Source: Pycnococcus provasolii
Lineage: Eukaryota; Chlorophyta; Pseudoscourfieldiophyceae; Pseudoscourfieldiales; Pycnococcaceae
Direction: 5' to 3'
Assembly (NCBI GenBank): GCA_938743325.2
Contig: OW568863.1
Coordinates: 62,001 to 126,000 of the forward strand
Length of the DNA stretch: 64,000 bases
The position numbers and the translations under genes were made by a program. The notes beneath the pieces are model-generated. The model saw only the letters and a program-made list of their open reading frames with translations, had not been told where the DNA came from and ran no database searches. Shown piece by piece: positions 47,994-58,360 of the stretch. Every line of letters starts with the position of its first letter. Position 1 is the first letter of the stretch.

Positions 47994-49904
47994 TTACTTG
48001 CCGATGCCGCGAAGGGACAGCGCTCCACCTGCAATGCGGTAGTACCCGCCACTTTCACCCGGTGCATCGCACCGCTTCAGCTTCAGCTGGAACGCGTGGC
48101 CGTCGGAGCCGAGCGTTCCCAGCGTTAGCCACGCGGTTGACGGGATGCCGACGTCGTCACCTTCTCCACGCACGGCTGGCGGAGTGGGCGTCGTGTACGC
48201 GCTTCCCACAGAAGCACCACCGTAGCTGATCTGAACGCGCCCTTCGGACGGGATGGTTCGTTTCTCGCCTGGTGGCGCGGCGCATCGCCAGCGCCTTCCA
48301 CTCACGTCCACGCCGTACTGCTCGGCACTCTGGTGCACCTCCTCCGGCGCCTTAGCAAAGTCGACGGGAACGTCCGTGCGGAACACAAGCTCCTCAGGCC
48401 CGCCACCCGGCGGCGACCTCGTGACGGTAACGGCGACAGCCTCGAGGCTGGCGGTTCCCGCGCGAGGTGAGGGAGGCGCGTGCAGGGTGCCACCCTCGCC
48501 CATCTCCGCCATGAAGTCGTAAGCCTTCATCATGCTCTCCGCGTGGCTCTGCTGGCTGAGCACGGCATCGCCCTGCGTGGGGTGGAACTGCTCCGTCTTT
48601 TGCTGCTCCGCGATCGCCTTCCAGTGCGCGTCCGCGCGCCCCTTCACCAGGCTCTCTCTCCACACGGGAACCTGCTCGAGGACGAGCGAGGACTTGCGCG
48701 CCTCCTCCTGCGTGGCAACGCGTGCGCCCATGATGATCTCGTCGACGATGCGAGCGAGGTCGCGGAGCAGAGGGAGCTGGTCAAAGAGGATGTCGTTGAA
48801 GTGGCGCTTGAGCAGCGCAAGCTTGTCGACGCGGTAGTCGTCCCAGTGGTACCTCATGCGGCACTTCGGCTCGACGATGAGGTTGTACACCGCGAGCCAG
48901 CACTGCGCATCGGTGGGCGAGATGCGAGCGCGCTCGTCGCGTGCCACCTCCGTCCACCTGCCGTCGAGGTACTTCTCGGTAACTTTCTCCGTCTTCGACG
49001 GCTTCTTCTTCTGGGCTTTGTCGCCGTCGCCACCGCTCTCCTCCGCCGCCGGTTTGGCTTTTTTCTTTCTCCGACGCACCCACGGCGGATCCTCGAGTAG
49101 AGGAACGAGCGTCATGACTTCGTCGTTCGTGTCGAGCGTCCTGGCGATGACGCAGGGCGGCAGGTCGGTCATGTAGTCGGTGAGGTATCGCAGGATGGAC
49201 AGAGACGCGGTGGCTGTTTGAAATCGCACCTCCGCAAGTTTCGAGTGCAGATCCTCGAGAGGCGTGATCGCCATGAGCTGCTGCGCCGTTGCTTCCGCCG
49301 CCTTGGCGGAGTCGTCGGCATACCTCCGTCCAGCTCCGCCGTTCAGGTACGCGAGCTGCCTGTGGCAGTAGTCGCTCAGCTCGAGCAGAGCGTCGTCGCA
49401 CAGACCCTCGCACGTTTCCTTGTGAAACATCACCACCTCGAGCAGGTTGACGATGACCCCCTCGTGCCTCGCGAGGAGGTAGGCTGGGAGGGAGAGGCTA
49501 GAGACGCTTGCCATGTGGTCGAGTAGGTGCGGCGTGAGAACGAGCTGCTTCCACGCCTCGATCGTCAGCAGCTCGCGCACGAGCACGTTGAGCTTGTCGT
49601 GCACGAGCAGCGCATCTTTGACAAACTCGTCCGCCTGCCTTGCAGCGTTGTGGTGCGCCTGCACGTTAAGCTGCTCTATGCGGTGCAGCTGCTGAAAGTA
49701 CCTGGAGTTTCCCACTTCCGTGAGCGCAAACTCCTTGAGCGCCTCCACGTAAGACTCCGCCTCGAACTGCGAGATGAGGTGCGCAGACCCCTCTCCGCCC
49801 GCGCCGTAGAACATCGACGACAAAAGCGACGCGTGGTTATCATCGTGCTGCGTAGACTGCGACGACGTGGAGGCCACCTCGGCGAGCTCGGAGAGCTGCA
49901 CCAT
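47994..49904 (-). CDS. ZMYND10-like dynein-arm assembly factor without the MYND finger
   Basis: About 636 residues run from the Met at 49904. The N-terminal and middle regions follow human ZMYND10 closely: HRIEQLNVQAHHNAARQADE, LVHDKLNVLVRELLTIEAWK, LPAYLLARHEGVIVNLLEVV and MFHKETCEGLCDDALLELSD, YCHRQLAYL, SILRYLTDYMTDL, a Pro-Trp block (LLEDPPWVRRRKKK), QCWLAVYNLIVEPKCRMRY and LVLEQVPVWRESL. ZMYND10 is needed in the cytoplasm to fold and stabilise axonemal dynein heavy chains with Hsp90 co-factors. The human protein ends in a MYND zinc finger. Here that is replaced by a roughly 170-residue beta-rich, Gly/Pro-rich tail (for example VQISYGGASVGSAYTTPTPP) with no Cys cluster. Its presence implies motile cilia. 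Confidence 0.85.
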   Translation of the reverse strand: MVQLSELAEVASTSSQSTQHDDNHASLLSSMFYGAGGEGSAHLISQFEAESYVEALKEFALTEVGNSRYFQQLHRIEQLNVQAHHNAARQADEFVKDALLVHDKLNVLVRELLTIEAWKQLVLTPHLLDHMASVSSLSLPAYLLARHEGVIVNLLEVVMFHKETCEGLCDDALLELSDYCHRQLAYLNGGAGRRYADDSAKAAEATAQQLMAITPLEDLHSKLAEVRFQTATASLSILRYLTDYMTDLPPCVIARTLDTNDEVMTLVPLLEDPPWVRRRKKKAKPAAEESGGDGDKAQKKKPSKTEKVTEKYLDGRWTEVARDERARISPTDAQCWLAVYNLIVEPKCRMRYHWDDYRVDKLALLKRHFNDILFDQLPLLRDLARIVDEIIMGARVATQEEARKSSLVLEQVPVWRESLVKGRADAHWKAIAEQQKTEQFHPTQGDAVLSQQSHAESMMKAYDFMAEMGEGGTLHAPPSPRAGTASLEAVAVTVTRSPPGGGPEELVFRTDVPVDFAKAPEEVHQSAEQYGVDVSGRRWRCAAPPGEKRTIPSEGRVQISYGGASVGSAYTTPTPPAVRGEGDDVGIPSTAWLTLGTLGSDGHAFQLKLKRCDAPGESGGYYRIAGGALSLRGIGK

Positions 49905-50640
49905 GTATGGCTTGAGAGCACTTGCACAAGTGAATGCTGATGCGTAAAAGTGCTGGCCGACCGAAAAGCGATCCAACGACCAAGGCAGCAAGCTGGGGGG
50001 CGCGGCCAAGTTTGCGACAAGTTTGCCCAACCCAACCAACCAAACACAACGGGAACGGGAACGGGAACGTGCGATCGACCGTCAGACCGTCCCCGTCCAG
50101 GTCACTCACCAACGCACAGGCCCAGGGTTTGTGTGTGTGTGTGTCCTACCACTTCGGTGTCCGAGGCTGCGTAGTTCTATGCACGCAGGCTTCCGTGGTG
50201 TTCCCTACTGCATTGTAGTGGTATCTCCTGACTTTAGAGTGGGAGTTTACGTCGGGGAAATCGCGTCACGTTCGTCAGACTACCACGATCGCAGTCAGAA
50301 AAGTTATCAAGGCGTCGGGAAACGGGCGTGGGTACAGTAGGTGCGTCAGGTTAGATTTGTTCCAGAGTCCTGGCAGCCTGGTGGTACGATATCCTGGTGT
50401 ACTCATAGCACGCTCTCTTGCGCTCGCCTCGGTCTCGTGACCACCTTATTCCACAAAAACTTTAGGAAGCAACGGGATGGATGCAACACATGTTTGTGGC
50501 CGCGAACCTCTTGCCAGCGAGCTCAATGGCCAAACTGCAAGGAGGACCGACTACTTTTCTTTCGGCAATCAATCATGAAACTAAAGTACACCGGTAAGTT
50601 TACGGTTACAGTGCTACAAAGATATGCCATACAACGAAAT
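49905..50640. other. gap of about 735 bp without a clear gene
   Basis: This region contains the ZMYND10 promoter with GGGAACGGGAACGGGAACGT repeats (50047-50069) and a (GT)n run at 50131-50145. An open stretch at 50341-50640 runs into the antisense of the sialyltransferase and shows no homology. Confidence 0.5.
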
Positions 50641-52083
50641 CTAAGCCGTGCACACGTTCAGCAGACCGCTCGCGTGCAGCAGGCGAAGCACCATGCGCTC
50701 GTGATCCCAGCTGTGCTGCGTGCGCCCAGACCGAGGTGGCGCGCTGCGACCCGTGAACCAGTATGCGCCTTTCGTGTTGATGTCCGCCGTGAACCCAAAC
50801 ACGCTCAGCGAGTCGCACTGTCGAATGAGCCCGAGAACGGCGTGCATGCCGCTCGTCATGTACGACCAGTCGTCGAACGGACCTTGCCCGACACGAAGCA
50901 GCTCCGTGCGCATTCCCTTGAATGCGCCAACAGCAGAGTCCAAAAATGGCTTGCCCATGACGTGAAGCTTGTTTGTGGGATGTCGCTTGTGGAAATTCTG
51001 CTCAATCGTGCGCTTGCCCTGCGGCGTGCCAAACCAAATGAAGTACTCCACCTTGGGATGATCTGGCGTGTACGCCGACTTCTCCTTGACGCAGCAGACG
51101 TCTTTCGACATCTTGTACGACAAAACGCGGTACGTCGTCTTCGATCCTAAGTTGGCGACGTACTTGGACGTGGGCAGGATGTTGATGCGCATCACGGTGT
51201 CGTGCGCGTCAATGTACTTGCCGTATTCTTTTTGGAGCATCGCGCCGGCATTACCGACCACGGCACAGCGTCCCATGCGACGGTTGCCGGTGAAGCTTGA
51301 CGGGAACATGGAGCCTCGACTTCGTTTTCCCGCCGCCTCCTGAACAGGCGCGAGGCGAAGCGCGGCGGCGCGCGCGGCTTCCCCGCACTCAGCCAGGTTC
51401 CTCAGGCACGCGACGAGCTCACGCTCGCCAGGCTTAAGAGCGCCGCGGCCAGCACGCTCTATTTTTGCACGTCGCGGTCCGTTCTCTGTTTTGACGTGCG
51501 CGCTTCCCGTGTTGAACGGGCCAGACGCGACGACGCAGCATCCTTTGGGTCCAAGGCGCACGCTATCTCTTCTTGGTAAGCGCTGCGCGGTGAACTGTGG
51601 GAGCATGTCAGCGGGCATGCCCCCGCACCACGGCGGAGGGTCTTTTGTTGACGGTGCTGGTGATGGTGATGGCGATCGCGACGGTGGTGGTGGAGCGGCG
51701 GGTAAGCTGGTGGTGGTGATGGTGGTGGTGGGGGTGGTTTCCAGGAATGCCATGGACGTTGGTCGCAAGACTGAAGCTGCTGACTTTGTTGACGGCGGCG
51801 TGAACTTCGGCGGTTTCTTCGTTGGTTTTGGCATGATTGTTGCAGCGTTCAAGGTTGGCGTTTTTGTCCAGACTTCTTGTCGTTCTTCTTCTTCCTCCTC
51901 TGTCGTCTTCGTCGTCGTCGTCTGCGTGTCTATGTTGAGCGTTTCCGTGTACCACAGAGCGAGACCGCACACGGCGGCGGTGGCAGTGACCAAGAAGACG
52001 AGCCGCGCGGTGTTCGAGGTTTTCGTGCTGGCGAGTCGCCTACCACTGGCCGTGGCCGCGGCGGCCGCCGTATGAGGGGCCAT
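50641..52083 (-). CDS. sialyltransferase-like glycosyltransferase (GT29), type II membrane protein
   Basis: About 480 residues run from the Met at 52083. A short cytosolic tail precedes one membrane anchor (TARLVFLVTATAAVCGLALW). A long Thr/Pro/Glu-rich stem follows, with acidic EEEEEER and Pro-rich SPSPSPAPS segments. The catalytic domain has the sialyl L motif (CAVVGNAGAML, DAHDTVMRIN), the S motif region (SYMTSGMHAVLGLIRQCDSL, SVFGF) and a terminal His motif (HSWDHERMVLRLL). These are GT29 hallmarks and indicate a Golgi enzyme with CMP-sugar donor. Green algae and plants carry GT29 members that act with other ulosonic acids such as Kdo, so sialic acid need not be the donor. Confidence 0.85.
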   Translation of the reverse strand: MAPHTAAAAATASGRRLASTKTSNTARLVFLVTATAAVCGLALWYTETLNIDTQTTTTKTTEEEEEERQEVWTKTPTLNAATIMPKPTKKPPKFTPPSTKSAASVLRPTSMAFLETTPTTTITTTSLPAAPPPPSRSPSPSPAPSTKDPPPWCGGMPADMLPQFTAQRLPRRDSVRLGPKGCCVVASGPFNTGSAHVKTENGPRRAKIERAGRGALKPGERELVACLRNLAECGEAARAAALRLAPVQEAAGKRSRGSMFPSSFTGNRRMGRCAVVGNAGAMLQKEYGKYIDAHDTVMRINILPTSKYVANLGSKTTYRVLSYKMSKDVCCVKEKSAYTPDHPKVEYFIWFGTPQGKRTIEQNFHKRHPTNKLHVMGKPFLDSAVGAFKGMRTELLRVGQGPFDDWSYMTSGMHAVLGLIRQCDSLSVFGFTADINTKGAYWFTGRSAPPRSGRTQHSWDHERMVLRLLHASGLLNVCTA

Positions 52084-52975
52084 GCTATCGCGCGCGCGCG
52101 CGCGGAGAGATGAGGTTTCTGATCGGAAGAAGAAGAAAGAGGTCTTGGAAATTGGGAAAGTTCGTCCACCTTGCCTTGCACGTTTCACGACACCGTCTCC
52201 CCGTGATGTCATGTTTTTCCATTCATTTTGAAGCTGTCCCAAAAATTTGTCAGCTCAGCTGTCCCCAAGGAGCTGTGTATCACGTGTTCCCATTCATGCA
52301 TGGCACCCCTTCTTTCCCTTGTGTCAGGTGAATTGCATTTGTCTTGACAACGGCGAGGGGATGAGATACTTACGTCCCCCACCACGTCTGGACGCCGACC
52401 ATTCCCATCAAGGAGGACCATCCCATCAAGAACCTCTCTACGACAGAGACCTTCATAAAGAGTAGACTGCTCATCATCATCCTGGACGCCGCTCCCGACG
52501 TCAATCAAGTCTATCATATTCTATCGCGAGAGATCAAAACCAAGCCGAAGACCGAAAACCCCATAAAAAGCCAATAAAAAGGCTCCTCCTCTCAGAATAA
52601 TAGAGGGGAGAGGGCTTGGAGAGGATGGGATTTTTATTGCTCGCAGGAGCCGATTGCAGGGAAACGAAGGGCCCATAGGCAAAGCCTACAATCGAGAGGC
52701 GAGGTCCAGGTGTCGAGGGGATCGCTGTGAGAGGCATATAATGCGAGAGATCGGGCAGGGATAAGATCTTCATCTCCCCGGATCCTTGTGAGGATTTCAT
52801 AGGGTGAATGGCAACCAGTGACGTCGCCTATTCGTCCCTTTCACCCCCTCCCCCTTGGAAACAACACCCTCGGTTGCGTTCAGTCGGGAGCCGCCCCCTC
52901 CCCTCCTCCCTCTCCTCCCCCGTCCTCCCCTCCCCTTCCTCCCACCCTTCTCGGCTCATTCTTCTCCACGATAGG
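52084..52975. other. gap of about 890 bp; ChlH promoter and leader
   Basis: I found no convincing gene. An alternating (GC)n stretch (52088-52102) lies near the GT29 start. A TATA-like GGCATATAATGCG is at about 52734-52746, 230 bp before the ChlH start. The ChlH frame is open back to 52808, but its first Met is at 52976. Confidence 0.45.
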
Positions 52976-55900
52976 ATGATTGGCGCACAGCAATCTCTGC
53001 GCTCACTCAAGGCTGCCAAGCCCGCCCGCGTGGGCAACTTCCGCAGGCACACAGCCGCGCGCGCAGTCGCCGCGCCGCCGCCGCCGCCCAGACAGCAGGC
53101 GACGCCTGTCACGCTCGACGACGAGGAGGGCGTCGGACGCGGGCTCTACACATCCACGAACCAGGAGGTGCGACGCGTCATCCCGGACAACGTCAACGGA
53201 CGGCCTGTCGTCAAGGTGGTGTACGTCGTCCTCGAGGCGCAGTACCAGAGCTCGCTCTCCGCAGCCGTCAAGCAGATCAACGAGACGCGCCCTGAGCTCG
53301 CCGTCGAGGTGGTTGGATACCTGCTCGAGGAGCTGCGCGACCCGGACAACTTCGAGAGCTTCAAGAAGGATGTGGGCGACGCCAACGTCTTCATCGGCTC
53401 GCTCATCTTCGTCGAGGAGCTCGCCGACAAGGTGATCGAGGTGGTGCAGCCGCGCCGAGAGGAGCTCGACGCGTGCGTCATCTTCCCCTCCATGCCCGCC
53501 GTCATGCGCCTCAACAAGCTCGGCAGCTTCAGCATGTCGCAGCTCGGGCAGAGCAAGAGCGCCATCGCGGAGTTCATGAAGTCCAAGAAGCAAAAGAGCG
53601 GCGGAGGCTTCGAGGAGGGCATGCTCAAGCTCGTGCGAACGCTCCCCAAGGTTCTCAAGTACCTTCCGTCCGACAAGGCGCAGGATGCGCGCAACTTCAT
53701 GCTCAGCCTGCAGTACTGGCTCGGAGGCAGCACGGACAACCTCGACAACTTCCTCTGCACGATCGCGCAGGCGTACACGCCCGCGCTCCAAGAGGTTGAG
53801 ATCGCGAACGTCTCCGAGCCGGTGACGTTCCCCGACGTCGGCATCTGGCACCCTACCGCTCCCAACATGTACGAGGACCTCAAGGAGTACCTCAACTGGT
53901 ACGACACGCGCAAGGACATGAAGTTCGAGAAGGATGCGCCCGTCATTGGACTCGTGCTGCAGCGCAGCCACCTCGTCACGGGTGACGAGGCACACTACAG
54001 CGGTGTGGTGATGGCGATGGAGTCGCGCGGTGCCAAGGTGGTTCCCATCTTCGCCGGTGGCCTCGACTTCAGCGGGCCCGTGGACAAGTTCTACTTCGAC
54101 CCCATCCGCCGCGACATTCCGTTCGTCGACTGCGTCGTCAGCCTCACGGGATTCGCTCTCGTCGGTGGACCCGCTCGCCAGGATCACCCCAAGGCGATCG
54201 ACAGCCTGAAGCGCCTGAACGTGCCGTACATGGTGACGGTGCCGCTCGTGTTCCAGACGACGGAGGAGTGGACCGACTCGTCTCTCGGACTTCACCCCGT
54301 GCAGGTGGCACTGCAGGTGTCCCTGCCCGAGCTCGACGGCGGGATCGAGCCGATCATCTTCGCCGGACGTGACGGCAACAGCGGAAAGTCGCACACGCTT
54401 CCCGACCGCGTCGTGCCGATCGCCGAGCGTGCCATCAAGTGGGCAACCCTGCGCAAGAAGCAGGTTGCGGAGAAGAAGCTGTGCATCACCGTGTTCTCGT
54501 TCCCCCCCGACAAGGGCAACGTGGGAACCGCCGCGTACCTGAACGTGTTCGGCTCCATCTACAAGGTGCTCGAGGATCTTCGCAGCAAGGGATACGACGT
54601 CGGCCCAGAGGACGAGTTCCCCAAGGACAGCGAGGATCTCATCGACCTCGTCATCAGCGACAAGGAGGCGAAGCTGACGTCCCCCGAGCTGAACGTCGCG
54701 TACCGCATGCCCGTGGACGAGTACTACAAGAAGACGCCGTTCGCGGAGGACCTGCACGAGAACTGGGGTGAGGCACCGGGCCACCTGAACACGGACGGGC
54801 AGAACATGCTCGTGTACGGAAAGGTGTTTGGCAACATTTTCATCGGCGTGCAGCCGACGTTCGGCTACGAGGGCGACCCGATGCGACTGCTCTTCAGCAA
54901 GAGCGCTTCGCCGCACCACGGCTTCGCCGCGTACTACACGTACGTCGAGCGCATCTTCGGGGCGGACGCCGTGCTGCACTTTGGCACGCACGGATCGCTC
55001 GAGTTCATGCCCGGCAAGCAGGTGGGCATGTCGGCCGGATGCTACCCCGACGCGCTCGTCGGCACGCTGCCGAACCTGTACTACTACGCCGCCAACAACC
55101 CGTCCGAGGCGACGATCGCCAAGCGCCGCGGGTACGCCAACACCATCTCGTACCTGACGCCGCCCGCCGAGAATGCCGGCCTGTACAAGGGCCTGAAGGA
55201 GCTCGCGGATCTCATCAAGTCGTACACCGAGCTCAAGGAGGGCGGACGTGCCGGAGGCATCGTCAACACCATCGTGTCCACCGCGAAGCAGTGCAACTTT
55301 GAGAACGACGTGAAGCTTCCCGACGACGAGGCGGATGCCTCGGACATGACGGCGGACGAGCGCGACCAGATCGTGGGATCCGTCTACAGCAAGCTGATGG
55401 AGATTGAGAGCCGCCTGCTGCCCACTGGACTTCACATCATCGGCGAGCCGCCGACGGCGGACGAGGCTGTGGCCACGCTCGTGAACATCGCGGGCATCGA
55501 CCGCCCAGAGACTGAGCCGCCGGTGCGCGGCCTTCCCGGCATCCTCGCGGAGAGCGTGGGACGACGCATCGAGGATGTCTACAAGGGAAACAACACCGGC
55601 AACCTCGAGGATGTCGAGCTGAACCAGCGAATCACCATGGCTAGCCGCGAGATTGTGCAGGCGTTCGTCGACAAGACGGTGTCCGGAGAGACCGGACGCG
55701 TCGGCGCGGACATCTCGAACACGCTCACGAAGCTGTTCGCTCCCGGACTGGCTGCCGACCCGTGGTCTGCTCCGATTGCCAGCGATGGCGAGTTCAAGGA
55801 GTTTGCCTCCGCGGACAAGGAGGGACTTCGCACGCTGTTCGACTACCTCGGCTTCTGCCTCGAGCAGGTGGTGAAGGACAACGAGCTCGGCGCGCTCACC

Positions 55901-57160
55901 GAGGCTCTCGAGGGCAAGTACGTGCTCCCCGGACCTGGCGGTGATCCCATCCGCAACCCCGACGTGCTTCCCACGGGACGCAACCTGCACGCCCTCGACC
56001 CGCAGGCGATTCCCACGGGTGCCGCCATGCAGGCTGCGCAGGGTGTCGTCGATCGCCTCATCGAGCGCCAGAAGATTGACAACGGCGGCGAGTACCCCGA
56101 GACGATCGCTCTCGTGCTCTGGGGAACGGACAACATCAAGACGTACGGCGAGAGCCTTGCGCAGGTGCTGTGGTTCCTCGGCGTCAGGCCGATGCCCGAC
56201 GCACTCGGTCGCGTCAACAAGCTCGAGCTCATGTCGCTCGAGGAGCTCGGAAGGCCGCGCATCGACGTGCTCGTCAACTGCAGTGGCGTTTTCAGGGATT
56301 TGTTCTTGAACCAGATTAACCTGTTGGATCGCGCCGTGAAGATGTGTGCCGAGGCTGACGAGCCGGACGAGATGAACTTCGTGCGCAAGCACGCGAAGGA
56401 GCAGGCTGAGGAGGCTGGCATCTCGGTGCGTGATGCCGCGACGCGTGTGTTTTCGAATGCCAGCGGAAGCTACTCGTCGAACATCTCGCTCGCGGTGGAG
56501 AACAGCAGCTGGAGCGACGAGGAGCAGCTGCAGGAGATGTACTTGAGTCGTAAGAGCTTTGCGTTCAACAGCGACAAGCCTGGTGCCGGAATGACGGAGA
56601 ACAGGGACAGCTTCGAGCGTGCGCTCAAGACGGTGGAAGCTAGCTTCCAGAATTTGGATTCGAGTGAGATCTCTCTCACGGATGTGTCGCACTACTTCGA
56701 CTCCGATCCCACCAAGCTTGCCGAGAAGTTCTCCGGCAAGAAGGTGAGCAGCTACGTCGCGGACACGACCACCGCAAATGCGCAGGTGCGAACGCTCGCC
56801 GAGACGACAAGGCTTGATGCGCGCACGAAGCTGCTTAACCCGAAATGGTACGAGGGCAACCTGTCCGCAGGCTACGAGGGTGCACGTGAGATCCAGAAGC
56901 GTCTTCAGAACACGCTTGGCTGGAGCGCCACGTCTGGACAGGTGGACAACTGGGTCTACGAGGAGGCGAACGACGTCTTCATGGCGGATCCTGAAATGCA
57001 GAAGAGGCTCATGGATATGAACCCAAATAGCTTCCGCAAGATGGTCGCAACGTTCCTCGAGGCGAACGGACGCGGTTACTGGGACACATCGGACGAGAAT
57101 CTCGACAGACTGCGCGAGTTGTACGTCGAAGTCGAGGACAAGATCGAGGGCGTCGAGTAA
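52976..57160 (+). CDS. CHLH: magnesium-protoporphyrin chelatase subunit H, plastid
   Basis: This uninterrupted 1,394-residue protein starts [20 protein letters not shown], a transit peptide, and enters the conserved H-subunit at [17 protein letters not shown]. Landmarks are the DUF3479-type N-terminal domain, [34 protein letters not shown], the cobaltochelatase/Mg-chelatase core with [17 protein letters not shown] (porphyrin-contact His and Glu) and [20 protein letters not shown], and the C-terminal [20 protein letters not shown]. With ChlI, ChlD and GUN4 it inserts Mg into protoporphyrin IX, the first committed step of chlorophyll synthesis. Full length for the family (about 1,380). No introns, and strong GC-rich codon bias suggesting high expression. 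The subunit proves a photosynthetic host. Confidence 0.97.
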   Translation: MIGAQQSLRSLKAAKPARVGNFRRHTAARAVAAPPPPPRQQATPVTLDDEEGVGRGLYTSTNQEVRRVIPDNVNGRPVVKVVYVVLEAQYQSSLSAAVKQINETRPELAVEVVGYLLEELRDPDNFESFKKDVGDANVFIGSLIFVEELADKVIEVVQPRREELDACVIFPSMPAVMRLNKLGSFSMSQLGQSKSAIAEFMKSKKQKSGGGFEEGMLKLVRTLPKVLKYLPSDKAQDARNFMLSLQYWLGGSTDNLDNFLCTIAQAYTPALQEVEIANVSEPVTFPDVGIWHPTAPNMYEDLKEYLNWYDTRKDMKFEKDAPVIGLVLQRSHLVTGDEAHYSGVVMAMESRGAKVVPIFAGGLDFSGPVDKFYFDPIRRDIPFVDCVVSLTGFALVGGPARQDHPKAIDSLKRLNVPYMVTVPLVFQTTEEWTDSSLGLHPVQVALQVSLPELDGGIEPIIFAGRDGNSGKSHTLPDRVVPIAERAIKWATLRKKQVAEKKLCITVFSFPPDKGNVGTAAYLNVFGSIYKVLEDLRSKGYDVGPEDEFPKDSEDLIDLVISDKEAKLTSPELNVAYRMPVDEYYKKTPFAEDLHENWGEAPGHLNTDGQNMLVYGKVFGNIFIGVQPTFGYEGDPMRLLFSKSASPHHGFAAYYTYVERIFGADAVLHFGTHGSLEFMPGKQVGMSAGCYPDALVGTLPNLYYYAANNPSEATIAKRRGYANTISYLTPPAENAGLYKGLKELADLIKSYTELKEGGRAGGIVNTIVSTAKQCNFENDVKLPDDEADASDMTADERDQIVGSVYSKLMEIESRLLPTGLHIIGEPPTADEAVATLVNIAGIDRPETEPPVRGLPGILAESVGRRIEDVYKGNNTGNLEDVELNQRITMASREIVQAFVDKTVSGETGRVGADISNTLTKLFAPGLAADPWSAPIASDGEFKEFASADKEGLRTLFDYLGFCLEQVVKDNELGALTEALEGKYVLPGPGGDPIRNPDVLPTGRNLHALDPQAIPTGAAMQAAQGVVDRLIERQKIDNGGEYPETIALVLWGTDNIKTYGESLAQVLWFLGVRPMPDALGRVNKLELMSLEELGRPRIDVLVNCSGVFRDLFLNQINLLDRAVKMCAEADEPDEMNFVRKHAKEQAEEAGISVRDAATRVFSNASGSYSSNISLAVENSSWSDEEQLQEMYLSRKSFAFNSDKPGAGMTENRDSFERALKTVEASFQNLDSSEISLTDVSHYFDSDPTKLAEKFSGKKVSSYVADTTTANAQVRTLAETTRLDARTKLLNPKWYEGNLSAGYEGAREIQKRLQNTLGWSATSGQVDNWVYEEANDVFMADPEMQKRLMDMNPNSFRKMVATFLEANGRGYWDTSDENLDRLRELYVEVEDKIEGVE

Positions 57161-58360
57161 AGTGCGCGCGCGTTCATCCAATGTTTTGTGTGAGCAGCAG
57201 AATGTTTGCGAAGTGGAAATGGGGTGGGACATACGTGAGAGAAAGCAATGGCTGCTTACGCTTGTGTAGCTAAAGAAGACGATTTTTGATTGATACCATT
57301 TTGTCACGGCGTGTTTGTTTTGAGCTCGAGACTCGAGACTCGGATCGCGACAACAAAACTCCCCTCGACACCGCAGCGGACGAGCTAAGCAGGTTCGTCT
57401 TTTTCAACAGGATCGCGACGATGGGCAGGACGACGGCGACGACCATGGAGAGTCCACCTGAGAGGTACCTTGTTTGCGTCATGCGCAGTGCTCACCAAAG
57501 CTGCTCTGCGGGCAAGACCTTACGAGGAGCTACGTCGATGTCGGCCCGTCAACGGCCGCGAAGTGATCAGCTCAAGATTACCGCACACGGGTGGTGCAAG
57601 CTCGAACTATCACGCAAGCATGATCGCTGCCTAACGTACGAAAGACGTCACGCACGTCGTCTTCTTCGCCTTCGACGACTTACGGCGTCTCATTCTTTCT
57701 TTTCTGTGACACTCCTTCTTCTTGGTTTTCCGTCGAGAAAGGAAAAGGTTGGGGGGGGGGAGTGGGGGGGGGGGGGGGGGGGGGGGGGGGGCTCGGACTG
57801 GCACCATGGATGGTCGTTGTTAACTCTTCTAGTTGGTAATAGACTAAGGTTACATAGCGGTGGGACACTGACTGGGAGTCTGGGACGGCTGTTAACGTGG
57901 ACCATACATACCGGTCTAGAGAACGCAGATGCAAGACGACGAATGCTAGACCAAATGACCAATGCAAGACGAATGCGAGAAAGGGTCCGGGGAACACCGA
58001 CAGACCGAACACGATTGCCATTTGCATGGGGGGTGGAATGCACTGGTTGCAACTTGTTTGGTTGTTTCCCGAGGGCCGAGACACTACGGCCGTACTGTAC
58101 CGGTGATAATACCGGTCATCAGGCAGGTGTGCTAGGCCTTCCTAGCTAGACACTCGCTCAACATCAAAGGGAGCAACCTTAATCGGCTGGCTCGGTGCAA
58201 GTGATGGCAACGTGATGCAACGAATTACCTCTGTTGTTGACCACGATGTTGTGTCATGTTGAGTCTCTCTCCCTCCCTCTCCCTCCATCAATACTCCTTC
58301 CGCCCCTCCGGCCATCATCACACAAACCACGCACACTCTTCGTGTTTCGTGTGTTTTGTC
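57161..58360. other. 1.2-kb intergenic region with a long poly-G tract
   Basis: No gene is supported. A G-run cluster at 57750-57792 is nearly pure G. A minus-strand frame (57482-57270) has one hydrophobic span (MVVAVVLPIVAILLKK), and a plus-strand frame (57286-58149) spans the G run; neither shows a family. Bases 58090-58150 contain short inverted words (ACCGGTGATAATACCGGT). Confidence 0.5.

Noticed and set aside
52534-52800. 88-codon minus-strand frame in the ChlH promoter
   Set aside because: It is a short AT-richer stretch without domain or conserved look; it is more likely promoter DNA.
53003-57307. 1,434-codon minus-strand open frame opposite ChlH
   Set aside because: Strong codon bias of ChlH removes stops on the other strand. 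The antisense product is Leu/Arg/His-rich with no domain.
57286-58149. 287-codon plus-strand frame in the ChlH-ODAD3 gap
   Set aside because: It runs through a nearly pure poly-G tract, has no domain and shows no coding periodicity.
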